A DNA stretch of 64,000 nucleotides from Apoderus coryli (Eukaryota > Arthropoda > Insecta > Coleoptera > Attelabidae): the NCBI GenBank assembly GCA_911728435.2, contig OU452200.1, forward strand, positions 38,765,715 through 38,829,714. The letters run 5' to 3'. The translations under genes were made by a program, and so were the position numbers. Positions 1 through 11,244 of this stretch are shown piece after piece. The notes beneath the pieces were generated by a model that worked only from the letters and a program-made list of their open reading frames with translations, made no database searches and was not told where the DNA came from. How positions within the stretch are numbered: position 1 is the stretch's first letter; every line of letters starts with the position of its first letter.

Positions 1-374
1 CGCAAAGGAAAAGGAAACCGGAACTTTTTAGGGGTGGTGGATCATCTTTTTCTTTATATACGATGTGATTTTCTTTTTGAAAATGTAAAGGAAGTATTAC
101 AAAGAAGCTTTGTCATAATGCAGAGTGACGTAATATCGTCGCAGTTCTGTCCAGATTTTCGGACTCCTCGAGTGTGCATTTCTCCGTCGCCAGAAATTCA
201 TCCCCATACTCCCAAGCATCGTCTGAGTAGCAGCTACTGCGCTCAATCTTCAGACATAACTTCAACATGGTATTCGTAATCAGAGAACCTCTTCTTCTTC
301 TTCAAGGGCCTTGTCCTTTTCGAACGTTGGTAATCGTCAACATTATCTGCACTTTATCTCTCAAATTCCTTAGC
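1..374. other. no recognisable gene
   Basis: I see no supported gene here. The short open frames lack family motifs. Recognisable LINE coding sequence begins near 375. Confidence 0.4.
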
Positions 375-1942
375 CATGATAATCTTGATAAAAATGGGAA
401 AACACTATCAAACACAGAAGACAAACTGAAGAGATGGCAGGAATATATAAAAGACCTTTTCGACGATGTGAGAAATATCACATCCGTTGCTAGAGTAGGA
501 CTGGAAGACAGAGATCCCGAAATCACGAAAGACGAAGTCACTCACACACTAAACAACATGAGCAACGGTAAATCTCCTGGCCCCGACGGAATTCCTATCG
601 ACATTTTTAAGATCATAAGTGATCAAGATTTGGATGTCGTGGTTTGGAAAATCGGGTGCAAAAGAGTGCAGTGACCACCGTACCATAAGCCTCATGTCCC
701 ACAATTTGAAACTACTGTTAAAAATTATACTCAACCGCATCCACCAGAAACTCGATCTGGATATAAGTGACAGTCAGTTTGGCTTTCGCAAAGGATTAGG
801 TACAAGAGAAGCACAATTCGCATTCAACGTAATAGTGCAGCGATGCCTAGATGTTAATCAGGACGTATATGCCTGCTTCATCGACTATAATAAGGCATTT
901 GACAGGGTCCGCCACGACCAGTTGATGGAAATATTACAATGTAAAAACCTAGACCACCAAGACCTGCAAATCATCTCAAATCCAATGCCAAATACAATGC
1001 CACCGTCAAAGTAGATCAACAAAATTCTGGCACCATCTCAATAAAGAGGGGTGTACGTCAAGGTTGTGTTCTGTCACCTATTTTGTTTAATGCCTACTCT
1101 GAAGAGATTCTAAAAAGGGCAATGGAAAATTACAGTGCAGGAATAAAAGTAAATGAAGTGCCTATAGTTGTCCTAAGATACGCTGATGATACCGTAATTT
1201 TAACGGAAAACCTGGAAGATCTACAAAGAATCATGGACAAGTTTGTTCGATATAGCGAAGAATACGGCCTTACACTCAACTTAAACAAAACAAAGGTAAT
1301 GAAAATAACAAAGAAGGCCCAGACTAACAACGAACAATAATCGTCAAAGGTGAACCCATCGAACAGGTAGAGAAGTACACTTATCTTGGAACACCAGTTA
1401 CTTGTAATAACGACTACACGAAAGAAATAAAAGCACGCATAGAAATAGCAAGATCCAATTTCAATAGCATGAAAAGAGTTTTGTGCAATAGAGGTCTAAG
1501 CCTAAAACTGAGACTGAGACTAGTTAGTAGTTTTTGCCACTCTGCTTTACGGCGTCGAGGCATGGACTTTGAACGCAGAAATAACCAAAAGACTAGAAGC
1601 TTTTGAAATGTGGGTGTACAGAAGAGTACTGAAGGTGTCATGGGTCGATCGGATAACTAACTTAGAAATACTTGAACGACTAAACATAGAAAGAGAGTTA
1701 TTAATAACAATTAAAAGCAGAAAACTTCAGTATCTGGGCCATGTGACTCGTGGACCAAGATGTGCCTTACTTCAATTGATAATGCAGGGAAAGATCCAAG
1801 GTACAAGAAGCGTGGGTAGAAGAAGGATATCCTGGTTGAGAAACTCGAGAGAGTGGTTTGGATGTTCCGCGATAGAGCTTTTTAGAGCAAAATAACAATT
1901 GCCATGATGATCGCCAATCTTCGTCGCGGAGATGGCACCTAG
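375..1942 (+). pseudogene. non-LTR retrotransposon reverse transcriptase remnant (YADDT / FEMWVYRR type)
   Basis: Remnant of the reverse transcriptase (RT) and C-terminal region of an APE-type LINE, broken into several frames. In order: an N-terminal segment with RWQEYIKDLFDD and GKSPGPDGIPIDIF (to about 630), a junction near 650 where residues are missing, QFGFRKGLGTREA and DYNKAFDRVRHDQLM (780-930), a gap, RYADDTVIL (near 1177-1203), then the tail LEAFEMWVYRRVLKVSW (near 1590-1650). The final codons, frame-shifted, end at the TAG at 1940-1942. An intact element would copy its RNA onto nicked chromosomal DNA. This copy cannot, because of at least three frame breaks, although the YADD motif survives. 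The tail resembles endonuclease-RT ORFs common in insect genomes. I assign no clade with certainty; RTE-like is my best guess. Confidence 0.85.
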
Positions 1943-2330
1943 AGAGAGAGATGATATTCTTCGGCGTCCAGGGCCTCTTTTGGCTTCAATTTTACCCTCT
2001 ATGATCACCTTGAGAAGTTCGTACTTTTCATGCATAATTATGTGTCCGAAGTATTCGAACTTTCGCTTTTGAAGTGTAAACATGACCTCGAGATCTTTTG
2101 GACATTCTCCTAAGCACGTCCCCATTGCGCACTCTGTCCGTCCAGGAAATTCTTAATATCCGTCGATACATCCACATTTCGAAAGCCTCTAGCTTTTTGC
2201 ACATGACTTCTGTCAGAGTCCACGCCTCAATTCCGTAGTAAAGAATGCTGAATACATAACAACGTAGCACTCGAGTGCGAACGAAGAGCGAGAGACTTCG
2301 GCAGCACAACACTGACGTCATTTTCACAAA
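1943..2330 (-). pseudogene. second LINE 3' fragment of the same type, opposite orientation
   Basis: On the minus strand this encodes the same C-terminal block as its neighbour: YYGIEAWTLTE, KLEAFEMWMYRRILRISW, DRVRNGDVLRRM, then, after a frame change, a stretch with KFEYFGHIIMHEKYELLKVI. It abuts the stop of the plus-strand copy at 1942, so two LINE 3' ends face each other tail to tail. The 5' part is missing, as usual for truncated LINE insertions. At protein level the two copies differ at many positions, so they are separate insertions or an old inversion rather than a recent palindrome. Confidence 0.8.
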
Positions 2331-4029
2331 CGATGCTCTGGCCTGTTCAATTCGGGTACGAATTTTTTAATAAAATCAGATTTAATCAAGCATTGAGTCC
2401 CAATTAAACCATTGTTGCACAGGTCATCTTTATGCCTAGTAGGGGAGTGAGACTGCTCTTCCTCCAGTGGTTCCTAACAGAAAATAGTACCAGTGCTGTG
2501 CTATTAATAATATTGTCCCAGGTCTGGTCTGGTGGCATTGTTATTAAAATTTCAGCAACTTAGGAACCCCGTCTGCTGATCCGGTTATTACTATCCTAAT
2601 ATCCTTCATTCTACACCAGTGGCCGCTTTTAATAAAATAATTTTTAAAAATAAAAAAAAATAAGATTTACCTTACGAAACCCGTATTTTAATGTGTTCTT
2701 TTTTACCTTGATAATTTTCTACTTTTCATCAATCTAAAAAAATTTCACCTGCGGCGCCTTTTTCTTCACATCCATTTTTTACTTAATGCCTACCTAATAA
2801 AATTACCCACGAGCCGCCACTGTTCTACACACTCCCGCAGCAGTCCAAGTGAGTGCAAAGTAATCTTCGAAGGGTACAAAACCGAAGACCCTTCGAACAA
2901 AGTAGAAAACGAATCCTCTAATTGAAAATCGGTAGAGGAATATTATTAAGGAATAAACTGTTGCCCTCGAGGCACTAATAGCTCTCCATATTCGATTGTA
3001 AAAGTAGCGATCTAGTTTTTTTTAGTTTTGGTTAATGTTTAGGTTATACCTATTCTATTAAAGTTAAAATTATTCATTATTTCGGATAAGTTTAACGTTT
3101 TTTGATTTTTCTATACCTGTTAATGTTTATAATAACATTTTAACCATGAAACCGCTAAAATTTATTACAGTCTCAGACACTTTTTGAAATCCTATAAATA
3201 GCGTAGTAATTTTTTTTTGCTTGTAGGTGCGGAGAACATTGTGAAATTCTCATCCAGACATAATTAAATTAAGTCTTATTAATACAAGCAAACCAAAAAC
3301 TCTATTATTATTTGTTTTATGTCTAAATTATGAAAATTTGTACAAATAATGTTAAACTCGTACCACCTACGCGTAGAAATTCGGTAAATTGAAAACATCG
3401 ATAAAGACCTCACACGCACGCAGTTGACTTTATAGTTAACCCACACCAATTTAGAAATTTAACGAGTTTAAATATTACAATAAACATTATTACTATTTGC
3501 AACTTTAATAATATGATGTAGACAGCAAATTATATTTTAAATAGATGTCATGTAAATTAGATGTTAGCTACTAATAATAGTGTTCCCTATTACACGGAGA
3601 AAAATGTTTTGTATACCTAACAGAACATTAATTCCAAATTTAGACTTAATTCTGGTCTTTTTATTAATATTTTCGAAACGGTTATACTTAGTTACGAGTT
3701 GCAATTATAAAATTATAAATAAGAAATTTAATTGGAATAGTTCATATTCGAAGAGTCCAACCCACATTCAAAGATATAAAGAACCGTAAGTTTCTTGGAT
3801 AAATACAATATTATTAGTGAATCGCATGAGTCGAATTTGTTCAGTACATTTATAGTGCTCTGGATGCCGGTAAAATGGTAGTTGTGGTGTTGTTTGACCT
3901 TGCTCGTTGACTCTTCTTTTGTGTCGGATAATCTTAATTCCATTGGTATTAGGGTTGGTATTAACAAGTTTTTCCGATCGTTTTTGGAGTCGAGAACATT
4001 TGCAGTGAGAATCTGGGGCAGCGTTTCGG
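2331..4029. other. AT-rich unassigned sequence
   Basis: I see no gene, inverted repeat or RNA here. The few short open frames (for example 3580-3789) have no recognisable motif and a base composition like the surrounding DNA. Confidence 0.4.
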
Positions 4030-4700
4030 ATGTTTGATCTTAACTTGAGTACTCCTCAGGGTCCTTAATTTTTCCCTGTACAATAACGATCCTCCGGAAC
4101 ATGTTAATAGTGCTAAAATTTTGTTATATGCCGATGACACCGCGGTTATTGCTGATGTTGATACCCAAATAGTGCGGAGGAGGGTGCTGGAGAGCTTCAG
4201 ACAGATGTTTACTTGGTGTGCTGCAATCATATCAATGATTAACTCGATGAAGACTCAAGTAATTGAATTTCATGGCCGGTACAGGGACTTCTCTGGCTTT
4301 TATTGGACTTTGATGGTCACAATTTCCCCCTTAATGATCGCGTCAACTTTGTTGGAGTTAGGATAGATCAGCCCCTTAATTTTAAGACTCCTGTCGAGAC
4401 AGTTTGTGCTAAACTCAACAAACAATGTTTTTTTCTTATTATTTCATTAAAAGCTTCCCTTAACCTTCGCGTGATTTGAGTGTTTACTACAGTTCTGTTC
4501 AATTAGTTCTGTTCTACAACTTGGTTATTTGCGGACAGTCTCAAGATATTAATAGGGTTTTCGTTGCCCAGAAAAGTTTTGTCCGATTAATTTTTAACAT
4601 TCCATATCGCCATTCTTGTAGGGAGGTTTTTAAAACCAAAAAACAGTTGCTTCACTATTTATTTATAGAAGTTTATTGTCCATATTTAGAGTTAAAGTAG
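4030..4700 (+). pseudogene. decayed jockey-like LINE 3' half
   Basis: Traces of an RT. A TPQG block lies near 4050, followed by LYADDTAVIADVDTQIV (from about 4118), the catalytic palm motif, and a segment with QVIEFHGRY. After frame changes comes a C-terminal block with SQDINRVFVAQKSFVRLIF and the SCREVFKTKKQLLHYLFIEVY motif (4540-4695). The order matches the 3' half of jockey-type ORF2, as in the better-preserved copy at 25331-27620. Stops and frameshifts separate the pieces. The sequence ends just before an element end at 4716. Confidence 0.7.
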
Positions 4701-4715
4701 GATTGCCGAGAAATA

Positions 4716-5176
4716 TACAGGGTGTCCGGAAAAAGCAGGTCAATCCGTTAACCACAGATTCCTTGAGCAAAAATAATATGAGTTTTGAGATGTCATTTTT
4801 CATTTTAACCCTCCATGTTCGATATACAGGGCGTCAAAGTTCAAAATTTAAAAACAATATTTTGAAATAATTCTAGTATTTATTGAAATATTGGATTCAA
4901 ATTTAGTGTGTTGCTTCAGCATAAAGAGCTACTTCTTTCCAAAAAAGAACACAATCAGCATGAGAAGTGAAACCGAGGACTTTTTTGAACGGGCCATATA
5001 AAAAAATCATTTTCGATTCAATTTTCTTTAACACACTCAACTGTGATTTTTACTTTTAAATCGTGAAAATATGATAGTAAAATAAGATCAGTACCACCTT
5101 TTTTACCACCCGGTATAAAAGTGAATAGTACACGGGTTAGTGACGATAACAGTTGCAATTTTTGACTTGTATCCTC
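4716..5176. repeat. unpaired TACAGGGTG element ends
   Basis: Two TIR-like ends in the same orientation, TACAGGGTGTCC at 4716 and TACAGGGCGTC at 4825. They look like remains of Tc1/mariner-derived elements whose other ends I cannot find. No gene is visible before the DD41D element begins at 5177. Confidence 0.45.
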
Positions 5177-7355
5177 TATACAGGGTGATTCATTATGGTT
5201 GCAACAAACGAAAACTGGAGATTCCTGAAAACAATTCAAGCATTTTTTGCCATTGAACCCATGTCCGCAAATGCTTCGTTATCGAGATACAGGGTGTCCA
5301 AATTTAGTGGTCAAATTAACTTTTTTGTTCATTTCTCAGAAACTAGCTAACCGTTTTTGGCAAAATTTTACATGCATTTGAGGGTAGATAAGCTAAAATA
5401 TTCTTAATTATTTTGGCTTTCATTCACTGTTCATTGGCGTAGATATAGGAGGCATTTGCATAAATGTTACACATAAATTAGTTAAACACAGCTTTGACAA
5501 GCTTCATTATTTTAAATTATTAGTTTTTTAAAAAGAGCAAACTTATAACCTACAAAAAAGTTAATTACGTCGATGTTGTTGTTTCTACCATTTTTATGGA
5601 AACCGATAAATTGCAAGTTAATGGTAGATTTAAATCAAAATACACCAGAAATAAAAATGAAAGTTGCCGTGGAAAACGATTTAATAATAACAAATTACTT
5701 AACAACACATTTTAAGGCCTATCAGTACAATTAAAAATTTAACAATAAAAAAAGTAAACTCGATATTAAAATAAGAAAATTAATAACACCATTTTACATC
5801 TTTCAACTAATGAATTTGTAGCTCTAATAAGGATATTATGATTGTTTCTTATTTTCCTAGCAGCTTTATGAATTATCTCCAGTAGTTGGTTTTCATTTAT
5901 AATTGGTACACTGTAAACCAATTGTTTCATGTACCCCCATAAAAAGAAGTCGGGCGGATTCAGATCCGGTGATCTTAGAGGCCACTCAATGGAACCTCCC
6001 AAACCAATCAAATTGTTTCCAAACAGTTGATTTAAAACTTTAGTTATTTGTCTACCACGGTGCGCAGGGGCCCCGTCATGCTGATACCACATGTTTTGAA
6101 CAATATTCAGAGGTACATCCTCAATAAATTCAGGTAGGCGGTTGTGTAGGAAAAGACTGTATTGATTTGAGTTTAAATGCCCATTAATTACGAACAACGG
6201 CAATCATTTATTGGTAAACATGCCACCCCAAACATTGATACTAAAACGTTCTTGAAAATTTCGGGGCCTAATAGCACGAGGGTTGTTTAAAGACTATACA
6301 TGTTCATTAGGTTTGTATTTATGCCATCTCTAGTAAAAGTTCCTTCATCTGACCAGAGCACTTTCTCTAAAAATCGTTCATCTTCTTGATGCTTACCAAA
6401 AACCCAATTACAAAATAGTAGGCGCCTTTCACGCTCTCCAGGATGTAGGGCCTGGACATCTTGATGATGATATAGATAAAGCAATTCTCGATTTAATAGT
6501 CTCCAAACAGTTATTCGAGTTAATGCCAATTGAGTTGGTATTCTTCTAGTGCTTATTTTCGGATTGTCTAAAACTAAATCCACTATGTTTTCTTCAGTTT
6601 GAATATTTAGACGATGCGGTCGTTTGTTAACTCTAGGTAAAATGCTCCCTATCGTTCTAAGCCTGTGAATTGTAGCCGTCCATGTTTTGTGATATGGATG
6701 ACGTCTATTAGGATACCTAATTTGGTATTCTCTGGCCGCTGCTCCTGCATTTGCATTACACAAACATATTCTTCAATTGAAAAACTCATTTTAATTTAGA
6801 AAAAAACATTCGCAATATTAAAAACAACTACGAAATAATAAATCAATTTTAACTAATTTAAATTTGTTGCTGTCAAAGTTTTTTTTTATTTTTGCGACAT
6901 TCGTTTTCCATGGCAACTTGATTTTTCATTTAGTTTTCTGGTAAACGTTATTTTGATTTAAATCTACCATTAACTTAACCTAACCTTATAAGTTGCTCTT
7001 TTTAAAAAAGTAATAATTTTAAATAATGAAGTTTGTCAAAGGTGTCCTTAATTAATTTATGTGTAAAATTTACCCAAATGCCCCCTAATCGACGCCAATG
7101 AACAGTTAATGAAAGTCAAAATAATGCAGATTATTTTAGGTTATCGGTCCCCAAATGCATGTAAAATTTTGTTGAAATCAGTTAGCTAGTGTTTGAGAAA
7201 TGAACAAGAAAGTTAGTTTGACTACTAAATTTGGACACCCTGTATCTCGATAACGAAGCATTTGCGGACATGGGTTCAATGGCAAAAAATGCTTAAATTA
7301 CTTTCAGCAATCTCCAGTTTTCGTTTGTTGCAACCAAAATGAATCACCCTGTATA
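5177..7355 (-). mobile_element. DD41D Tc1/mariner element with about 0.5-kb TIRs
   Basis: TATACAGGGTGATTCATT at 5177 is mirrored by AATGAATCACCCTGTATA ending at 7355, giving a TA target duplication around 5179-7353. The inverted repeats run far inward: the sequence near 5260 (GCTTCGTTATCGAGATACAG) is mirrored at 7240-7260, and a motif at 5618-5643 (GTTAATGGTAGATTTAAATC) is mirrored at 6951-6980. The match continues to about 5680 and 6900. Long TIRs of this kind occur in some Tc1/mariner lineages and help generate foldback derivatives. The transposase on the minus strand is broken, so this copy is non-autonomous now. Confidence 0.9.
5766..6790 (-). pseudogene. DD41D mariner transposase, frameshifted
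   Basis: A cut-and-paste transposase read on the minus strand. The N-terminal part begins MSFSIEEYV near 6790 and shifts frame near 6763 into an HTH region with REYQIRYPNRRHPYHKTW. The first catalytic Asp is in VLWSDEGTF. Near 6290 the frame shifts again, and a TGA follows near 6206 just after the block FSINVWGGMF. The second half holds the second Asp in YQHDGAPAH and the third in RSPDLNPPDFF, with 41 residues between them (DD41D). All three acidic residues survive, so the inactivation comes from frame damage rather than active-site mutation. The gene occupies the middle of the 5177-7355 element. Confidence 0.85.
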
Positions 7356-8060
7356 GTAGAAAACTATAGATCCCACCCCTGTAAAACTATATCCAGTTCA
7401 CGTAAAAGAGAAATTTAGAAATAGCACATTTCGTCAAAGCATGAGTCGTCACATTAGTATTCTGCGCACAATACGAACCAAAGCAAAACAACAATATAAT
7501 AATAATATGCAACATAACAGAATATTACAATTAAATTATTAACTGATACCAATTTATTCCAACACATAATATGCATTTATCACAAATATTAGTGTCAATA
7601 TTATAAACTGGATATTTTAGAAAATTTAATGGGAATTATTGATATTATATACTGACAATTATTGGTCGTATAAACTGTGCGGTCGCGCTCTATCAAAATC
7701 TGAATAAAATTACATTTGCTATAATAATAATTGCAATAATTATAATTTACGATAATTTTATCAGGACCATATTCCACAAATATATTATTACATACAATTC
7801 CTGATAGAATAGCGTAATAAGTTATTCATTCATTAACCATTTTACATAATCTTTGCTTTAAATAAAATATTATTGGAATTTTTTTATTTTATTTTGAAAT
7901 TCAATGAAAACGTAAACAACTGGTGTCTTGGACACGTCTATTTTATTTGAAGGGGTCACTTTTTGGCCATTTTTTAATTGCTTAAATAGGGAAATTTGAA
8001 CGATAACTTATTTTGAAAAAACCACTTTGGGACTCCTCTCCTATCTCGGACACCATAACA
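7356..8060. other. AT-rich sequence without gene
   Basis: No gene is visible. Near 7930 is a stretch reading CTTGGACACGTC that resembles the edge of another TIR family, directly before the foldback at 8061. That element may have landed in an older one. Confidence 0.35.
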
Positions 8061-9050
8061 TACAGGGTGTTAGTAAATAAGTGCGACAAACTCCAGGAGA
8101 TAATTCTGCATGAAAAAATAATGACACTTTGCTATATAAAAAATTAAAGTTTTTCTTAAAAACTGCAGATTTATTGATTGCTCTGAAACCGGTGGAGATA
8201 TGCAAATGAAATTTAGTGGGTTTTAAGAGGTAGTTATTGCGCATTTTTTGGCATGCAATTAAGAATTTTATGTTCATCAGTGGCGCGCATACGGGTAATG
8301 ATCTCAATTTTTTTAAAGAAAAAAATAGTACGCTACCGGAAATTTGCAAATTAAAAATCATTTTGGAATTCCTCGTTCAATTTGTGATAAAAAACCTCTC
8401 TTGCCTTTTTATCGTAGGGGGCATCGTTTTTGTGCAAAAAAATAAAACATCTTACCCCATATTTTTCATTTCTTTAATACATTATCAAGAACTATCTAAT
8501 ACAATAAACATTAAACCAAACCAATAAGAGAAAATAACACTAATAATAAAGAAACGCTAATTTAATATTTCGTTGATATATTCGTGTTTAACAGAATGTT
8601 GACAGTAGCGTCGCCACGAGATGTTTTATTTTTTTGCACAAATGCCCTCTACGATAAAAAAGCAAGAAAGATTTTTTATCACAAGTTGAACGAACGAGGA
8701 ATTCAAAAATGATTTTTAATTTGAAAAATTCCAGTGGCGTACCATTTTTTTCTTTAAAAAAATTGAGATTATTAGGTACCCGTATGCGCGCCACTGATGA
8801 ACATAATTCTTAATTGCAAGTCACAAAATGCGCAATAACTATACCTCTTAAAAACCACTAAATTTCATTTGTATATCTCCACCGGTTTCAGAGCAATCAA
8901 TAAATCTTCTTCAGTTTTTAAGAAAAACTTTAACACCCCGTATTTCAGAAAACGAAGGATTTGCGGACATGTGTTTATATACGAAACTGTCATTTTTTCA
9001 TACAGAATTACCTCCTGAAGTTTGTCGCACTTATTTACTAACACCCTGTA
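8061..9050. mobile_element. foldback MITE with about 400-bp inverted arms
   Basis: It begins TACAGGGTGTTAGTAAATAA at 8061 and ends with the reverse complement at 9050, with TA at both edges. The left arm (about 8063-8452) is mirrored by the right arm (about 8619-9048), including CCGGTGGAGATATGCAAATG in the left arm and its counterpart near 8870-8890. A central loop of about 165 bp separates them. The right arm carries about 60 bp (around 8935-8990) missing from the left. No transposase is present. TA ends and TACAGGGTG termini suggest mobilisation in trans by a Tc1/mariner transposase, which is inference. Confidence 0.88.
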
Positions 9051-9872
9051 TATTGGAAATATATAAACGGTGTTTGATAGATGCTTTTATTTGGAGTCCA
9101 TAGGCGTACTTTTAATTTTTTTATTTGGTCTCAGTTTCAAAATATGAACAAATTTACGTTTTTTTAAATGCGGAACCATCCTACTTTATATTTATATGAC
9201 CACTTAATAGTTATATTTTTTTAGAAATATTAAAAATCGAGAGCGTTATAGAAAAAATTATTGTTATATGGTTTTTTGGACACCCTGTAATTTTTGGGAT
9301 AGTGGTATTATCCTTTATGTTATTAGTCTTTAAAACACCATAATTCTAAATAGATTTTATTAAAATGGCCCTTTTGGTGCTCTACCACCTATTTTTGAAT
9401 TGAAAATGACTTTAAATTTAACAATAAAAAATCCAGGGCCGTATTTAAAAAATCAAGTTGATGATGGTTTTTGAAAAACGAAACGTCATAATTTATAAAC
9501 GCTATATTATTCTCCTCAAAAAATAACAATGAAAAAGTGGTTTTAATTTTTTTATATCTAATAAAAATAATGACAGAAATAAATAAAAACTAAAATCACA
9601 AAAAATCGTTTTTTTTTTTCAAAAATTCTCGAAAACGGCTAAAGTTAGTTTACTTTTGAAAACACTATTTAAAAGGTGTTTAAATTGTACACATTTTTTC
9701 TAATTTAACCGACATTGTAACTCCTACCGTTTCCAAAATTACAATGCTCTCCCATTCTTATCTTGGACACAGTGTATATCTACAAGAACAAAGAAAAATT
9801 TGAATATATTTCACAAATGTGGGGAAGAAAAGTGTCAGTATCGAACAATAAAACGCAAAAATCTAAATTTCA
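9051..9872. other. unassigned, with isolated CACCCTGTA end
   Basis: No gene is visible. A GGACACCCTGTAATTTTTGG motif near 9278 looks like a solitary element terminus. The rest is AT-rich with homopolymer runs. Confidence 0.35.
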
Positions 9873-9911
9873 GCCAACGTTTCGTTCACAAAACGTGAAC
9901 TTCTTCAGGGC
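9873..9911 (-). other. hammerhead-like CTGAAGA-hairpin-GAAACGTT motif
   Basis: On the minus strand: GCC, CTGAAGA, a hairpin (GTTCAC/GTGAAC), GAAACGTT, then GGC pairing back to the first GCC. The order of conserved boxes matches a reduced hammerhead core with a short self-complementary stem III (AACGTT). An extra base lies between CTGAAGA and the hairpin, so activity is uncertain. Similar motifs recur at 32819 and 30378. Confidence 0.4.
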
Positions 9912-9912
9912 A

Positions 9913-10412
9913 TATACAGGGTGTTTCGGAAAAGACGCGGGAATATTTAAGGGAGTGATTTCTAAGGTCATTTTATGAAAAAAAGTTCCCATAAACATAC
10001 GTCCGGAAATGCATTGTTTCAAAGATACAAGGTTTAAAAGTTTTTTTTTTGTAAATAACAGTTTTTTTTTAGTCAAATTTCTGCTTACAGATTTCTTTGA
10101 AATTTGGCAGTTTTGTTGCTAGCAATAGGGACCTTATATGGCCCTAACTAAATCAAAATTATTAAGTCGAGTGGCGTTAAGGGGGAACTTAATAAAAATT
10201 ATTGAATAATTGTATTAACCAAATTTTTGGATTTCGATTATTATATATTAAAATAATAAATAACACTAAAAAATGTATCCGGGTTTAATTTTTTTATGAA
10301 CAAATAAGTACATTTTAAGTGTTAACAATTTAAAACTCTTTTTAAAACTATTGGCCAATAAGCCGAAACAGGTTTTTCCTTTCTCCATAAAATGTCTATT
10401 ATAGTCCGTATA
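9913..10412. repeat. single TIR-like end (TACAGGGTGTTTCGG)
   Basis: TATACAGGGTGTTTCGG starts at 9913, directly after the hammerhead-like motif, and continues into AT-rich DNA. I found no matching end before the Harbinger-like element at 10416, so this looks like a truncated element. No gene is visible. Confidence 0.4.
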
Positions 10413-10415
10413 TAA

Positions 10416-11241
10416 TGCTCGGTTCCCACGGCGCGTAATATCACGGGCCGCCCCGCGCCAACAGACCGTGGGAAGGGTGTCGCTCGAATTTACTCGTGCA
10501 AAACTGAGCTGGCCTGTGTTATCCGCCTCTAGTCGGTAAACTTCAAACGCCCGTGGTGGCGCGACTCGAGCGCGTTGTGGTAGTCCGAAGTGGCCCGTGT
10601 ATTGAAATGGCAAAACCTGATTTTTATTTCAGCAAATAGTTTTTAGTACAGTTTTTAAAGCCGTTACTATAACCACGTGTAAATGGAGTGGACAAACAAA
10701 GTAATTTGTAAGTTCCTAAATTTATATGAAAATGAAACTGCACTTTGGGACACAAAAAGTGCAAGGCACAAAAACAGGAACGAACAATGGGATTCGTGGA
10801 ATCGGATTTGTACACAATTAAAAGATAACTCCGTGGAGCATGTGTAGATAAAAGAATTAAAAAAGAAACGGGGCAGTTTATTGTCAACTTATAGAAAATG
10901 GCGCCAGAGGCTCAAAGAATCCAAGGGAACGGGAACAAGCGCAGACAATGTTTTCAAGCCTGATTGGCCTTTTTATAACATAATGGCACTTTTTCTGGAC
11001 GATGTTTATAATCCAAGAAATACAAAAAATCCTAACTAATTACTACAAAAGCGGCTGCAGCAAGAGTACTTTCCTCTTCTGGCCACATTTTCAAAGTGAC
11101 GGTTATTTCATTAAAAATCTTGAAATAAACGATTCGTAGCACGGGCGAACACGCGCCGTGGGAAGGGCGCCCGTGGCGCGAGCTCACAAACCGGCGCGTC
11201 TTGTGCAGGCCTGTAATATCACGGGCCGTGGGAAGCAAGCA
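10416..11241 (+). mobile_element. PIF/Harbinger-like element, 826 bp, TAA target duplication
   Basis: The ends read TGCTCGGTTCCCACGG at 10416 and, reverse-complemented, TGCTTGCTTCCCACGG at 11241. TAA flanks both sides (10413-10415 and 11242-11244). A 3-bp TWA-type duplication is characteristic of PIF/Harbinger. The subterminal parts are unusually GC-rich for this window and repeat the motif CCGTGGGAA or its complement about four times, probable protein-binding sites. Between them lies only a MADF-type ORF (10683-11039). No DDE nuclease is present. Autonomous Harbingers encode a nuclease plus a Myb/trihelix/MADF-like DNA-binding protein, so this copy appears to have kept only the accessory gene. 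Confidence 0.75.
10683..11039 (+). pseudogene. MADF-domain protein, one in-frame stop
   Basis: One continuous 119-codon frame from ATG at 10683 to TAA at 11037-11039, interrupted only by TAG at 10845-10847 (codon 55). The part before the stop has the tryptophan pattern of a MADF/trihelix domain: ICKFLNLYENETALWD, then NEQWDSWNRICTQL. After the stop come LKKKRGSLLSTYRKWRQRLK and FKPDWPFYNIMALFLDD, the usual end of the fold. MADF domains bind DNA; in Harbinger elements such a protein helps bring the nuclease to the ends and into the nucleus. Without the stop it would be a single-domain protein of normal length, and no other lesion is visible. Confidence 0.8.
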
Positions 11242-11244
11242 TAA

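Noticed and set aside
34..279. Open frame at the window start (81 codons)
   Set aside because: No motif, no start context I can support and a composition like the flank. The following LINE begins in another frame.
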